64,000 nt of DNA from positions 44,224-108,223 of the forward strand of contig JAQGBZ010000217.1 in the NCBI GenBank assembly GCA_034687125.1, in the 5' to 3' direction. Each line of letters starts with the position of its first letter. Within the stretch, counting starts at the first letter, position 1. Below are positions 1 through 19,102 of the stretch, piece after piece. The stretch is from Neelides folsomi. Its lineage: Eukaryota; Arthropoda; Collembola; Neelipleona; Neelidae. The translations under genes were made by a program, and so were the position numbers. The notes beneath the pieces are model-generated. The model was not told where the DNA came from. It was given only the letters and a program-made list of their open reading frames with translations, and made no database searches.

Positions 1-249
1 CGGTCCGTGAGGAGAATCCAGCCAAGTGGTCCTGAAGCAGAGACACCGGAAAATGGGCCTTTGACACGTCTCCACGAACTCACCGCCATTGACCTCCAAA
101 CTCACAACTCATCACGTCCACAAATTCCAGTCAGAGGACTTGAAACTATTATTTACTACTACAAATCTCCTCTCGGTTTTATTCACTCAATCCTTGAACA
201 TTGGACACATCTTCCACTTGCACCGATCCTTAATCCTCATTGGCAATGA
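1..249 (+). CDS. Possible 3' coding exon of a gene cut by the left edge
   Basis: Frame 1 is open from the first base to a stop at 247-249. Its first 40 or so codons are richer in G and C than the surrounding AT-rich DNA and read as a plausible hydrophilic protein (rich in Pro, Glu, Thr, Ser). From about base 130 the composition drifts to ordinary non-coding AT-rich sequence, so any exon may end earlier than the stop. I recognise no domain. It could equally be chance, since short open frames are common here. The upstream sequence is outside the window. Confidence 0.25.
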   Translation, partial: RSVRRIQPSGPEAETPENGPLTRLHELTAIDLQTHNSSRPQIPVRGLETIIYYYKSPLGFIHSILEHWTHLPLAPILNPHWQ

Positions 250-3180
250 CAATGAATTTAAATGCACAAAAGAAACATTTGAGAGCTCTATGCAATAATT
301 TGATTATCTATCCGCTAATCAGAAGTTATTGATTCATGTTAAGTTCAAGCTTTACTTTATGTTAAATGTCATGATAGAAAGTGAAAATAAAGACATCGTG
401 AAATTCCAGTCTGAATTACAGGTGTAAGGTTGAATTAACCAAATGGGCTCTCAGGTGTTTAAGGTTTCCATTACAAAGAAGGCTTAAAGTTTATAACAAA
501 AAACACGGGCCGTTCCGTTGTAGTTTCAAGTAGTGGAACTTCCAATCCAACCAATACAACATGATATCCCCAAATGTACAGAGTAGTCGCTTATATTTAT
601 TATATTAAAATAGAGATATAAGAAAATATCTCTGAACTGTTCAAGCGTGTTTGGTCTCCGTTGTGAGGGAAAGTACGAGAAAAATGTAATTGATCCTTTT
701 CATCCCGTTTGTGGGGGAGGAAGGCGAGAAGGTGAGAAATGTTGAAGCTCCCGTTTGAAAACAAGAGCGGAGTCTAAAATTACTCCCAAAGTGTGAGATG
801 AAACGGAGCCATAAAGAATCCTGATTCCTCCAATCCACCTCTAAGCTCACGACTTCTCGGAGGCTAAGGGGAATTTGATGGGGGACAGGTGTTCTGATTT
901 CCATGGAGGAGAACGAGCTGCTGCAGGAGCCACCTGAGCAGGGAAGAATGCCTTTATTGCTGCCATGAGATTATTCAAATGAGGGACGTTCCCCTATGGC
1001 GTCGAAGGTGAGGGGATTCTCTCCTGGTTGGCTGCTGCTCCGCCTTGGAGGGCCGAGTCGAGGGAATTTTGGGCGGACCCCGCTTTCGGGACTTTTGCAC
1101 TCCGACAGCCCAACCAAATGGCACTTCCCAGTACGACGTCGGATCTTCTCCTTTCCATTTCAAATTCACCGTTCGACCCTTCCTAAAACACCACTTTTAT
1201 TTTTAAAAACATTTATATAACTTCATATTGTTAGCTAATTAGCAAAACTATCCCCGAGTCCCACTAATTCTTACCCGTTTTAAAATAATTTACTCTTTAG
1301 ATCAGTTAATAAGATAAATTCAAAGCTTGACAATTATTACTTTTAAAAGATTCTTTAAATGAAGATCCTATAATAGTTCTATTGCTGGTGAAAAAATCAT
1401 TTATATATCATCTTGCAAATGAGCAAAGTCGGCAATTATTTAATAAATGGTAAGCTCACTTTTGTAATTTTCAAATTAACTAATCCTAAGTTTATCTCTT
1501 TACAAATATAACATATTATTACCATATATCGTACATAGAGTATCACTACAGCGGTATTATTTAACTAAAACTAAGGATCATTCTCCATCTAATTTTTAAC
1601 GGGATCAGATTTTAATTTATTAACTTTTTAACAAATAATTATGTGTCATCGTTGAATTTTCAATTTGAGTCTGTATCAAGAATCAATCAATCTCAAAACT
1701 TTTGTTCATATTGTTTAGTATAGGAAATAGCATGTTTAATAAGAATTATGTATTCAATGATTTAGTCACGACCAATTAGTTTCGGTAAATTATTGCCCTA
1801 TTTAACGAATGTAACAAGGCAGATAAAGATCGCTTTACTAAACGGTCCTTTTGTATAATATGAATAGCTAGTGTAAACTCCCAGAAGTTCTCCGTCTACA
1901 AATATTTCCTTCTTGGCGAAGACGAAATGTCAACGTGAGGGAACCGGAGTCGAACCCGGAATTTGTTATCATAGTGCCGGAGAAAGTGTAGGATGTCAGG
2001 GAGGAATAAAGTTGATCTATTGGCTTGGCAGATGTACGAACATGAATTCCCACAACCAAATTCCTCCTTGACTCCTCTCGGAAGAAATTATGAGCCCAAG
2101 TGCAAGCAGATCTCTCTCCAACCCCTCCGAGCAATAAAGAGAGAGAAAAACAAAGGAAATAATTTATTTCCTTCAATCCTCTTTGAAAAATGGAGCGGTA
2201 GTGGCCAACTCATCACGTTTCCTCTTAAAACTTCCTCAAACTCCTCTCCACTTCACTCCCACATAATATTAAACTTAAATATGCTCATATTATCATTCAA
2301 TGAGTAATCCTATGCACAGATCTCTTATATTTCCACATGTTTTTCCATCTTTGCCCACACTAAAAATCCTATCCAGCATTTAGCAACTAAATCTTATGCA
2401 CTTTTAATTGTAGTTTAAAGACGTCCATAAGGGAATAAAAATCAGAAGCATGAATTGGAAACAGATACGTCTTTGATGGTTAAACAGGGCCCTTAAAAGC
2501 TACTTCAAATGAAACGGCCAACACTTTTACATTATTTGCTTACATCCTTGCTAAACACATTTGTGTGTATAAATATTCAAAAGGAAATCCGCTAGTATAA
2601 TCTTACCCAATTTATTCACTAATTTATCACTCACATCTTGACACCTCAAGTAGGAGCAGAAGCCTCGAATTTGCCCACACCAATGTTAGCACCAAACCCT
2701 TGTCCATCTGCTTGTAAATGGTCACTTTCAACTTCTAAGGACTTGTGAATGAAATTGGAGTGCTTGGGGATGGTCTTGTATACATTCTGTCAAAGAACTC
2801 AACTCGGCCCATTCATTTTCGTGGTAGACCAGCTCAGAACTACTGCAATTACACGCATATGTAAACACTATTCATTTCAATGAGTGGACATTGTTAAATG
2901 GACAGTCTGCGTTTATATTTGCCTATGAAAGTGTCAATGTTATTGCAATGACTTAAAGTCTTTTTTTATATTTAAACATTACCTTTGTATGTTTCATAAA
3001 ATATAAATACTTATCAATTCAATGTCTTACATACAGATATGTCATTCTTATTGTATTTTTTGCAAGGACCATGATAACTTATTCTTAATAGTAATAAGTG
3101 TAGTTTTGATAGTCTTATTAAAATGTATTTTTTTATATTATGTATTTTTACGTTTTATATGATATGTTTTATTTTTATAG
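250..3180. other. Upstream region of sim, no gene supported
   Basis: This is mostly AT-rich DNA with two stretches of higher GC, about 640-1170 and 1890-2240, that have no convincing reading frame or splice signals. The second contains a tRNA B-box-like motif on the minus strand (separate entry). A pyrimidine-rich tract ending in AG at 3179-3180, just before the sim start codon, suggests that a 5' untranslated exon lies somewhere in this region, but I could not locate it. The GC-richer blocks are candidates for promoter or enhancer DNA by inference only. Confidence 0.4.
1936..1965 (-). other. tRNA B-box-like motif (tRNA-derived fragment or chance)
   Basis: Read on the minus strand this stretch contains GGTTCGACTCC, an exact match to the eukaryotic RNA polymerase III B box (GGTTCGANTCC). 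The predicted T-arm is imperfect (two of five stem pairs fail) and no A box, anticodon arm or acceptor stem at the right spacing is convincing. A working tRNA is therefore unlikely; a decayed tRNA-derived repeat or a coincidence fits better. Confidence 0.2.
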
Positions 3181-3191
3181 GTAATTGAACG

Positions 3192-10397
<7,206 letters not shown>

Positions 10398-11863
10398 AGA
10401 TTTTCTTTATTATTATTGTTTATGATGTTTAGAATATTAGGATTGGAAATGTTTTAAAAAACTTCTTGTTTTTTACTTGATTTTAAGCTATGACTTTTAA
10501 GTATAAGATTAGAGCGTAATTATTCAATTACATTCTAATACTGTAAAGATAAACATTAAGTATAAATAATTAAATATACAATGTTTAAGGATGAAATTAA
10601 CATCATACAATTGTATTGTAGATAGTAATGATAATAAATGTTATTTCAGTATTAGCGTTCAAGTAACGTTCAAGCCAAAGGGTAAAAAGAGACACGCTGT
10701 CGGATTTTTAGATCTTTTCGAAATGTTGACAATAATAATAATCGACGGATTGCTTAATATAATAATATTGATTAATATAATAAGATTAAAATATAAAATG
10801 TAGTTTAGTTATGAAGTAATAAAGAATGCCATTTGTTTCCTATTAATGATAGAATGATATTTAAAATGTAATTATATTGTACAATATTATAGTTTGAGCA
10901 CGTTTCATCAATCTTGTATATTTTATACGCTAATTCAATTAACAAGTAGTTAAATAAAATCAGTATTATTGAAATGTTATTCAAATTGTATAAAATTTAA
11001 CCTTCGTTTTATTACGAACTTTAAAATAATTTATTCATACGTTTTATTTTAGAATTATTGTGTGATCTATAAATGAAATAAAAGAATAATTAATTCAATT
11101 TGATCTATTCAAATATTTTTTATCCATTCAAACATTTTTTATATGAAACAGAGTGAAGTTTGAGGTTGAATGTTGGAGGAGGCGAAAAGTGAATGAAATG
11201 CTATCAATGAAGGTCTTTGGATCTGAGAACGCGTGCCTAGTTGTAATGGTGGCAATTTGATCGCCAATTATTTTGGAAGGTCGGGTCGGGGAGAGTTTTC
11301 CCCATTGAATGGCTCTGTGGGGGCTCTTGGCCTCCTCTGGAGATGAAACAAGGGATGAATTCCACCCCGACACTCCTCGACACATTACAATTGACATCAG
11401 ACTTGGTAAACCCTTGAATGGGAATCCTCTCCCTATTATGTACAACTATTATAAAAGTATTGGAGAATATTCCGCCGCGCCCTTTTGGTTTTTGTTCCCT
11501 CGGTGCGTGTGAAGACGTCGTCGAGTGACCTTACAAAGATTCACTAATTACTCCGCCTAGTACAAATTGTAATACCATAAAAACTTTTTAATGATCATCT
11601 TTCTCATTCAACGAATAAATTGAACAAACGACCAGCACGCGCTCACTAACACCACAAATACTAAAACTTATTGTTAATTCTATTCTTGAATCACTTCATG
11701 ATTATACTATTGTATATGGTGTATTGCATAAAAAGCTCATTCAAGTTTAAAAATCTACAGGATTAAAGATTTCCATTAGTTTAAAGATTTAAAGCTTTTA
11801 TTAGTTTTTCATATAAAATTTTATATATTGGTATTAGTTATATTTTAATTGTATAAAAATATT
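10398..11863. other. Intergenic, sim 3' flank
   Basis: The region holds the presumed sim 3' UTR, with AATAAA at 10818-10823, then very AT-rich DNA. A GC-richer block lies at about 11150-11530. It is open on the plus strand for 67 codons from 11309 but shows no known domain and no clear splice context. No gene is supported. Confidence 0.35.
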
Positions 11864-12579
11864 TTAACATAAGCTTTCAGTATTCCGATTAGTCATTTCA
11901 TTGATGAAAATGACTCTTGGATTCTCAATGCTTTCGATTAATGGTTTATTTGTAGTTTCGAGAAGGATTTGACAAGATGATCTTCGTTCCTCTTTGTATT
12001 TTTTAAAAAAGTAATCAGCCAATTCGGCAATGCTTGTATGGGACATCTTACCTTAATTCCAAATTAATTTATATTTTCATCTTTTTAAATATAATATAAT
12101 TATTAAATAATTATAAAGTTAAGGATAAACCGTATATGCTATACATGCTAATTAAACTTAAAGTTAGTTAGATGTTAAATTTAAATTACGTAATTCTACA
12201 ATGTTTTCATTTAAATCTTCTTGAAATTCTGATACGTTTTCCCAAATGTCTTCAGCTTCAGTCTCACAAGTTGGATAGACGATGACAGAAAGAGATTTTC
12301 TTCTATCCAATTCATTTCCATTGTAAAATCTGATTGACTCGATTGACGAATTTCTATTATTATTATATCTTGCTCCTAAGAATATTTTCATAGGTAAACT
12401 ATAAAATTTCCAATTTAATAAAGTGTAAACTCACTTGATTTTGAGCGTGAAAGCCTCCATTTGAATGATCCATGAAGACCTTTAGCACAACAAAAAATCA
12501 TTCCAAATATGATAAATGCCAGTGAACCTTGAAGAATATAATTTAGCATGATAATATTGGATCGAAAATAAAGGACCAT
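11864..12579 (-). CDS. Unrecognised small single-pass membrane protein
   Basis: Three open segments on the minus strand join in phase at GT..AG sites: 12435-12579, 12190-12375 and 11864-12051 (introns of 59 and 138 bp), giving 172 aa. Residues about 9-33 (from NIIMLNYILQGSLAF) are hydrophobic and look like a signal-anchor or transmembrane segment, ending in two cysteines. A basic stretch (KWRLSRSKSRARY) follows and suggests a cytoplasmic tail. The remainder is acidic and hydrophilic, ending TESLC. I do not recognise the family. The second donor (GTAATT) is weak, so the last segment could be a separate short frame; the exact phase closure is the main argument for one gene. The gene lies tail-to-tail with sim. 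Confidence 0.42.
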
Positions 12580-12959
12580 TTTATGAAAAAAATTGTATGA
12601 ACACAATTGTATTACATTAAATATTGCATTTTCTGTTTTGATAACTAAATAATCATTTTAGTTAGAAAAGAGCTGACTCTCTTCTCCCTATCTAAAACAT
12701 AAAAGAATCAAAAGAACATTTAGTGAGCAAAGCGATAAAAAACATGAGCAGAGAAATCAGACAATGATTTTAAACACATATTATATTTAGTATCATTTTT
12801 ATGCATTCAAGGTGGGTGTGTAAGTAATAATGAGTAAAATACTTGCTATTTTAATCGAAATTTAGTTAAATGATTTGAAGACCTCATTTGATGACCAAAT
12901 TCATTGTAAATTAAACACAAAAGTTAGTTTTAATCATTCTGATAGGCCATATCAATACA

Positions 12960-13800
12960 ATTTGTTAATATCAACTACATACTTACTACTATTGTTTACC
13001 TTTATTTTTACACTAATGATGAAGCGCTTTATCTATTATATGATACATTTCAATGGATCACTGTCAAAATCTCTACAAAAATAAGACCTACGCTAATAAT
13101 CTCTATAGTCAAAATATATACATTAAAAATCACTACCAGTTAAAAAGACCTTCAAGTTAAAAATCACTTTATAAATAATTTCTCTAAGCCATAATTACTT
13201 TTAGTCTTAAATGAGAAAAGGGTATATAATATGTATAATTAAAAAACTACCGATTACTTTATGCCGTTTTTGGGTTATGCTATGTGGAGGATGACTGATT
13301 TGCCCATAACAAATAAAATATTGAAGGCACAATAGGTTCTATTCCATTTTGCGATGTGATCATCATTCAATCTGGAAACTTATTTCAGCATTAAATAATG
13401 AGCATAATTTTAATCACTCAAATTTTCAAAATTTCTATTGTCTGTCGAGGGAAACACTATTGGGGAAGAAGATTTAATTGTCAACAATCAATATTGTGAT
13501 TTTAACTTGGAGAAATTAATTATAAAGTGATTATTAACTAGCAGATATTTTGAACTGGGAGTGATTTTTAATGTAGGGAATTTTACTATAGAGATTATTA
13601 GCGTAGGGATAATATTTGTAGGGATTTTGAAGGGATACCCATTTCAATGCATTTATAACTACTATCGATAAAATTGATAATTTTGTTTTATATTTTTCAC
13701 ATAATGGATATTTACAACAATGATCCAATACGTTCACTTCAACAAAAGAAAACAAAACTATTCCAAAAATTTCACTAGCCTTAGTGTAAAAACTTGTCAA
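12960..13800. repeat. Long imperfect inverted repeat (foldback or MITE-like)
   Basis: The stretch at about 13040-13200 is matched in inverse orientation by about 13485-13660, at roughly 75-80 percent identity by eye. Shared blocks include TACGCTAATAATCTCTATAG, ATTAAAAATCACT and AATCACTTTATAA. Similarity fades outward toward 12960 and 13800. The arms flank about 280 bp of unrelated AT-rich DNA. I could not define sharp ends or a target-site duplication. An old foldback element or an inverted local duplication both fit. Confidence 0.55.
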
Positions 13801-13835
13801 AATATTAGCAAGTTGTTAAAATAACAATTTTTCAA

Positions 13836-15050
13836 TTATTCGAAATCATATTTTTTGATTTCTGGATACTTGAGTCCAGTGTCGTTGAGAACTGTAACGA
13901 CCCAAGCGTCCTTTGGCAGTTTCCCAGATTTCAGAAGTTTAACACAAGCAGCCACATTCGCCCCGCTGGTGTATCCCAAATAAAGGCCTTCTTTTGTTCC
14001 CAAGAGTCTCTTGTACTTCACGGCCTCTTCGTCGCTCACAGCAATTGCTTCATCAAAGGTGTCATATTTGAAAAGCTCCGGAACAATTCCATAGCCAGAT
14101 CCCTGAAGCAAATGCATTGGCTTCGTCACTGGCTTCTTGTTGATCACTTCGGCCCCTTCCGGTTCGACCACGATACATTTGATTTTTTCATCCTTCTTCT
14201 TCATGAACCTTGAAACGCCCATAAACGTCCCACCTAGTCAGAATAAATCCTCAAGTTACATAAAACAGTGTCAAAAAAGGCTTTCAAGGTAAACCTGTTC
14301 CAATAGTCGCAAGGAATGCGTCGACTCTCCCTTCGGTCTGTCGCCAAATTTCTGGCCCTGTTGTTTCTTCATGGGCGGATGAATTATTGTCATTGTTAAA
14401 CTATGTAATAATAAAAATTCTTTAGCTATAAAATTCTAACCTGTAATTTCATTATATGTTTGTATACTGTATACATTACAATACAGATGCAGATATATGT
14501 ATATTCCAAATATTAGCACACATATTGGTATATGTTAACATTAAATATTATATTACATATAGTGTATAAGATTAACTGAATTACAGATACTTACTTGATT
14601 CACATAATATGCTCCAGTTTCTTTAATGAGTTCCATTGCATGGGATTCTGCAGCTAAAACATCATTTAAAGTGACATTGCCCGGTGAACCTTCGACTTGA
14701 TCCACAAGAACGACATTAGCTCCCAAAGCATTCATCATTGTGGCTCGTTGTGGACTGTTCCCTTTGGACATTGTGACCGTGAAAGGATGACCAAGGACCG
14801 CTGTGACCATTGCTATGCCACAGCCCTGATTTCCACTTGTAACTTCTATGACCTTTTCGCCTGGGCTCAACTTTCCTTCAGCAATTGCTGTCTGAACCAT
14901 GTGGAGAGAAGAGCGATCTTTGATGGAACCTCCAGGGTTCATGAATTCACATTTGGCCAAAATTCTTCCTGGACCGGGCCAAATTCGGTCTAATGCCACA
15001 AGCGGCGTATTTCCCACCAATTCCAACGCACTTGCTTTAATTTCAGCCAT
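13836..15050 (-). CDS. Cysteine synthase / beta-cyanoalanine synthase-like PLP enzyme
   Basis: Three exons on the minus strand, 14595-15050, 14295-14400 and 13836-14233, give 319 aa, the usual length of bacterial CysK-type enzymes. These fold-type II PLP enzymes make cysteine from O-acetylserine and sulfide, or beta-cyanoalanine from cysteine and cyanide. Visible hallmarks are the PLP-lysine motif NPGGSIKDR (Lys44), the TSGNQG loop (71-76) that binds substrate carboxylate, the phosphate-binding loop GTGGT (186-190), and NDTG near the C-terminus. It lacks the heme-binding N-terminus and the regulatory CBS pair of animal cystathionine beta-synthase. The blocks YYVNQFNN and [10 protein letters not shown] are typical of the bacterial/fungal branch. 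Both introns (194 and 61 bp) are normal GT..AG, so the gene is integrated in this genome and not contamination. Which reaction it favours cannot be read from the sequence. Confidence 0.85.
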
Positions 15051-15966
15051 TTTCCAAAAAGTATAAACTGGAGACTTTCAATGCTCGAGAGACTCTTAAC
15101 AACTGAAAACTTTCCGCCCTTAATTCTTAATATATATGCAAATTCAGTTTTGTGTATCCAGAATATATGAAGCTTAAAGTTCAATGCTTAAACCAGTTAT
15201 GTAGGTAAACGATATCTTTGACAAGCAAACTTGGTTGGTCTGCTCGTCTTCAGAATATTTGTAATACATATGATACACATATGGTCAACATCAAGAGGAA
15301 TAATGTTGTAAAGCTGTTTTACATTTATCTAATCTAAAAGTTCACTCGAGTTTGAACACACAAGTAATAAAGTCATAACGCAAGAATTTACAAGTGTTAA
15401 TGAATAATTCTTAATTCTAATAGTTAAATGGTATTTCAAAAATATTTAAATAAATTACATTTTTATTCAAATACTCACATTACCAATATTAAATTACAAT
15501 TCCAGGTTTTTATTATTTATTTATTACTTATACTGAGGGTGATGCACTGGATTTGAGAATGGGTTTATTTGATCTTTCAAGATTAATTTTCTTCCCCATT
15601 ATAATAAAAATCAACTGAACCTTTTCTAAAGTTAACAATAATGTAAAGAATAAACAATAGAATATTTGGCGACTAAAATTTGCATATTAATATATGAATA
15701 ACGACAAGATGCCACACCATTCTCAAATCCAGTGCATCAACCTCAGTAGATAATAAACGCGTTTAAAAGGAGAAAGTAAGATTTACATTTAAAAGATTTT
15801 CTTAAATCACATGTGCACTGCACAAGTGTAAGGTTAACGCAGGTAAATGCAGGGCTGATGAGCTTCAAGTGCTTGGACTAAACTACACATTTTGGACCAA
15901 CATTGATCAAAAGGGAACAAAGACTAAAATTGTAATTGTATTCATATTTGCTCAAGATTCCTTTTT
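15051..15966. other. Intergenic between two minus-strand genes
   Basis: This is presumed promoter DNA of the cysteine synthase-like gene, followed by the 214-bp MITE at 15533-15746 and the 3' flank of the filamin-repeat gene. No reading frame is supported. Confidence 0.4.
15533..15746. mobile_element. 214-bp MITE with TA target duplication
   Basis: The left end, CTGAGGGTGATGCACTGGAT and onward, is repeated in inverse at the right end with one mismatch in about 30 bases. The element is flanked by TA on both sides (15531-15532 and 15747-15748). TA duplication with short inverted repeats and no coding capacity fits a non-autonomous Tc1/mariner-type element. Confidence 0.8.
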
Positions 15967-18900
15967 TCATTTGTTTGCCGGTTGCTTGATTCTTTCTCCG
16001 ACGATTTTGCAGGTGAAGGGCGAGGCTCGAATCCGCGAGGCGTCGTGTTTAATGTGAATGGTGTACGTCCCTGGTTCATAGGGTTTGAATGACACTTCCA
16101 CGTTGTTGTCCCGACTCGTCAAATTGATATCTGGCTCGGATGGGCCGTCGAATGCCACGGTCACCGGCAATTTGGCAAGCTCCTTACCAAGTTGAGACGT
16201 GTAGACAGTGAATTTATTGAATTTACCTGATGAGCCAAAAATATTAATTAAATATTAATTATAAATTAATTAAATTGATAAAAAATATTAGCAGAATTGT
16301 GATAGTGTCCATCAAATTGGTGAGTAAATTTGGTTTTAAGCGTTAATTAAGCATTTTTGGACGCTAACTTTAAGTAATGTTAACAATTGAAAATGTTTGA
16401 TATTTTATTCAACATCCCACTTTCGTTCAATCTCCCTCCCACGCATCCAAAATAGAGAAAGGGAAGAGGAAAAACACCTTTTTTGCCCAATAAAAGTAGG
16501 GCAAATGTGAAGAGGTAAAAGAAATGATGAGAGCTATCCAACTCTTTTTTTATGTACTTTTCTCTCAACTCAACTTTCAAAACACTCTAAAGTTAAAGAA
16601 ATTGAAGGAAACGATTCGGATGTAAATTGGATTGATGAGGATTTTTGATAAAAAAATAAAAGTTTGATGATTTGAGCCGCAAAAAAATTTGAGAACATTT
16701 AAGTATGTAACACACTCCTATTAGTTCCACGGTCGCGCAAATTAAGAATTGGGTTTCTTTATCATTTTGGCACATCCAACCATATCTTTTCTCAATTTTT
16801 GTAGGATTTCATATACACATGTCTTATATAACATATTAGGATTCTTTATACAACATTGTATTAAATGATAATTATGTACATAGATCAATTAATTTGTCTA
16901 TCAATATTAATTTATAAAATTATTTTAATCATTAAGCTTATGAAGGGAAGTAGGTCGGTATAATCTGCATCTTCAAACTCTACAGCATACGAAATATTAT
17001 ACATAGAGTTTAATAAAATAAGCCAAACTTTTCAAGACACATTTTAATATCCGAATATCATCAAAAGATGAAAAATTTTTAGAAAAAAGTGCGAGAAAAA
17101 TGTGCGTGAATAAATAAAGTGAGGTCATATTTAAGAAGTTGAGCTTACCAGTAATTCCGTTATGGAGCCCCGTCCCTCCCGCTTCTACGACTGACATCTT
17201 GAGCTTGATCTGATCTCCTTCGACCTACGAAATTCTTTATCTCTCATTTTACCACTCTTTAAAGCAATTACGGGGGCTGTGAATGCGAGTCGTGAATCAA
17301 TCGTTAGGTTCCTTTCCTCATTATTAAATAGGCTTATTTCCATCCTACGCCTCCGTAAGAGATGACATTGGGGATTGGAGACGATTTTGTACGCATTCAC
17401 TCATTCAATCACTCCTACCAGTAAAATGAGACTCGAACTTACAAACCCCAAACACCCAACACAATCTCAAATTCCTATCTCTCATATGCAATAATTAGAA
17501 CTCCTAACATTTATTTACTATTAGAATATAATCAGATATAATTTCATACTTATTATACCATATGTATGGTATTATGCTTAATTATGCATAATATTCCAAA
17601 GGTCTAGTTCGAGGCTTTTAACACATTAAACTGCATTCCTCTATTTTAATCTAATATATTTATAATCTTGCTATTATCTATAATAATCTAGCTATTTTTA
17701 AATTGATACAAAATATAAGATTTATACATTAAATGCAGTATGGTATTATTTAAATATGAGATTCATTCATTGAATGAAAGTATTTCTTTTTATAGTGCCC
17801 TTATATTTTTATATGAAATTTTGCGTAAAAGGTTGGCATTATTTTTAAAAGCTGTGCCGTTCATTCATTACGTAATTTTTATATTTATAAAGATGTTGGA
17901 ACTGAAGAACTACCGGAGTGAGATAATACGAAGAGGAAGAAGACAATTTCTTCAGTTGGCTCTCATAAATATTGTGAATTTGAACTGGGGGAGAAAAAGT
18001 GGGAATTCCTCTCTTCACTCTCTCTATTTTATCCGTATCTAATTCCTTGAATGTGAACAGAGGAGTCTGTTCATTTTTCCTTATTAAAAATAGCCTTCTC
18101 TCCTCGCATCACGCTTCACATTTAATGTTTCGATTCATAATTGTGTCCTACTTCGAGTCATTGAATAAGAAAATCATATGGGGTGTTATAGGGCGGAAAG
18201 GATATGACTCTCACTTGATCAAAACTGTCCAGGAGATGAAGAAGCAGACGAGAATTTCCTGAAGGTGAATGAATAATAACTTCGTGTCTTTTTATTTATT
18301 GACGAAAATTAAACTCCTTCTACCTTCTCTCATTCTGATGGAATTTTAAATTGAGAACTCTTCTTTGCCCTCCATATCGTGCCAAAACCAAAGACTTCGC
18401 TATTCCCAATATAAACTTTTTTATTATCTTTCATAGTTGGAAAAGATGTGATAATGGAGATAGAAGGAGAAGATGCATAAAAGTGAATTTAACCATTTAT
18501 TATTATAATAAAAAATCCTAACTTTTTTGAATTTGAACGAGCCTAATTTTTAATTGTAAATCATAATCTAAACAACTTTCAAAAATTACCGATTTTATCC
18601 ATACAAAATTTATAGAGGCATGGACTTTTTTGAAATCTATAAAGTATAAGAATTTAAATTGTTAAAAGTATTTGAGAAAAAAAAAACCGGCATATCGATC
18701 ACAGAACCTAACTTTTTAATTTATACCGGTTTTAATTTATACTGGTACATACTTGATGTATATGTATATTTTATGATAATAAAAATAACATTAATAATAG
18801 AAATAATACTACATAATTATCGTAAGTACGTAATTATACAGGTTTATCTACTTATCTACTCTGTTTACAAAAAAGTTGTAATTGGGTGAAATTGTTACCT

Positions 18901-19102
18901 TCTTTCTTGTCGAAGTTTGTCCTAGGTGTGAGGGAAGGTCTCGTTCTGTTCGGAGTTTAAATAGGGCGGGAGTGGGAGTGGAGGAATTCGGTGCGGAGAT
19001 GAGGTGTGAGATTTCGTGGCTCCTGCCAGCCCCACCTGCTCCCGACTGATGAGGCGGGGAAGAGCCTGGTAAGGGAAAGAACCCATCGACCACATCATTC
19101 AT
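15967..19102 (-). CDS. Small protein with a single filamin repeat
   Basis: Three exons on the minus strand, 18899-19102, 17149-17224 and 15967-16226, close in phase to 179 aa. The first 68 residues are low-complexity (Ser, Pro, Gly, His). Residues about 69-170 form one filamin/ABP280 immunoglobulin-like repeat, seen in GKFNKFTVYT, LPVTVAFDGPSEPDI, VEVSFKPYEPGTYTIHI and RASPFTCKIVG. The protein ends soon after with a lysine. Filamins cross-link actin and carry many such repeats after two calponin-homology domains. None of that is present here, so this is either a stand-alone filamin-repeat protein or a short isoform whose further exons I missed. The first exon is assigned because its AAG|GTAACA donor is in phase with the next exon; it is the weaker part of the model. 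Confidence 0.7.

Noticed and set aside
2047-2054. Su(H)-type site TTCCCACA upstream of sim
   Set aside because: One exact match is expected by chance about every 2 kb, and there is no paired site or adjacent activator motif.
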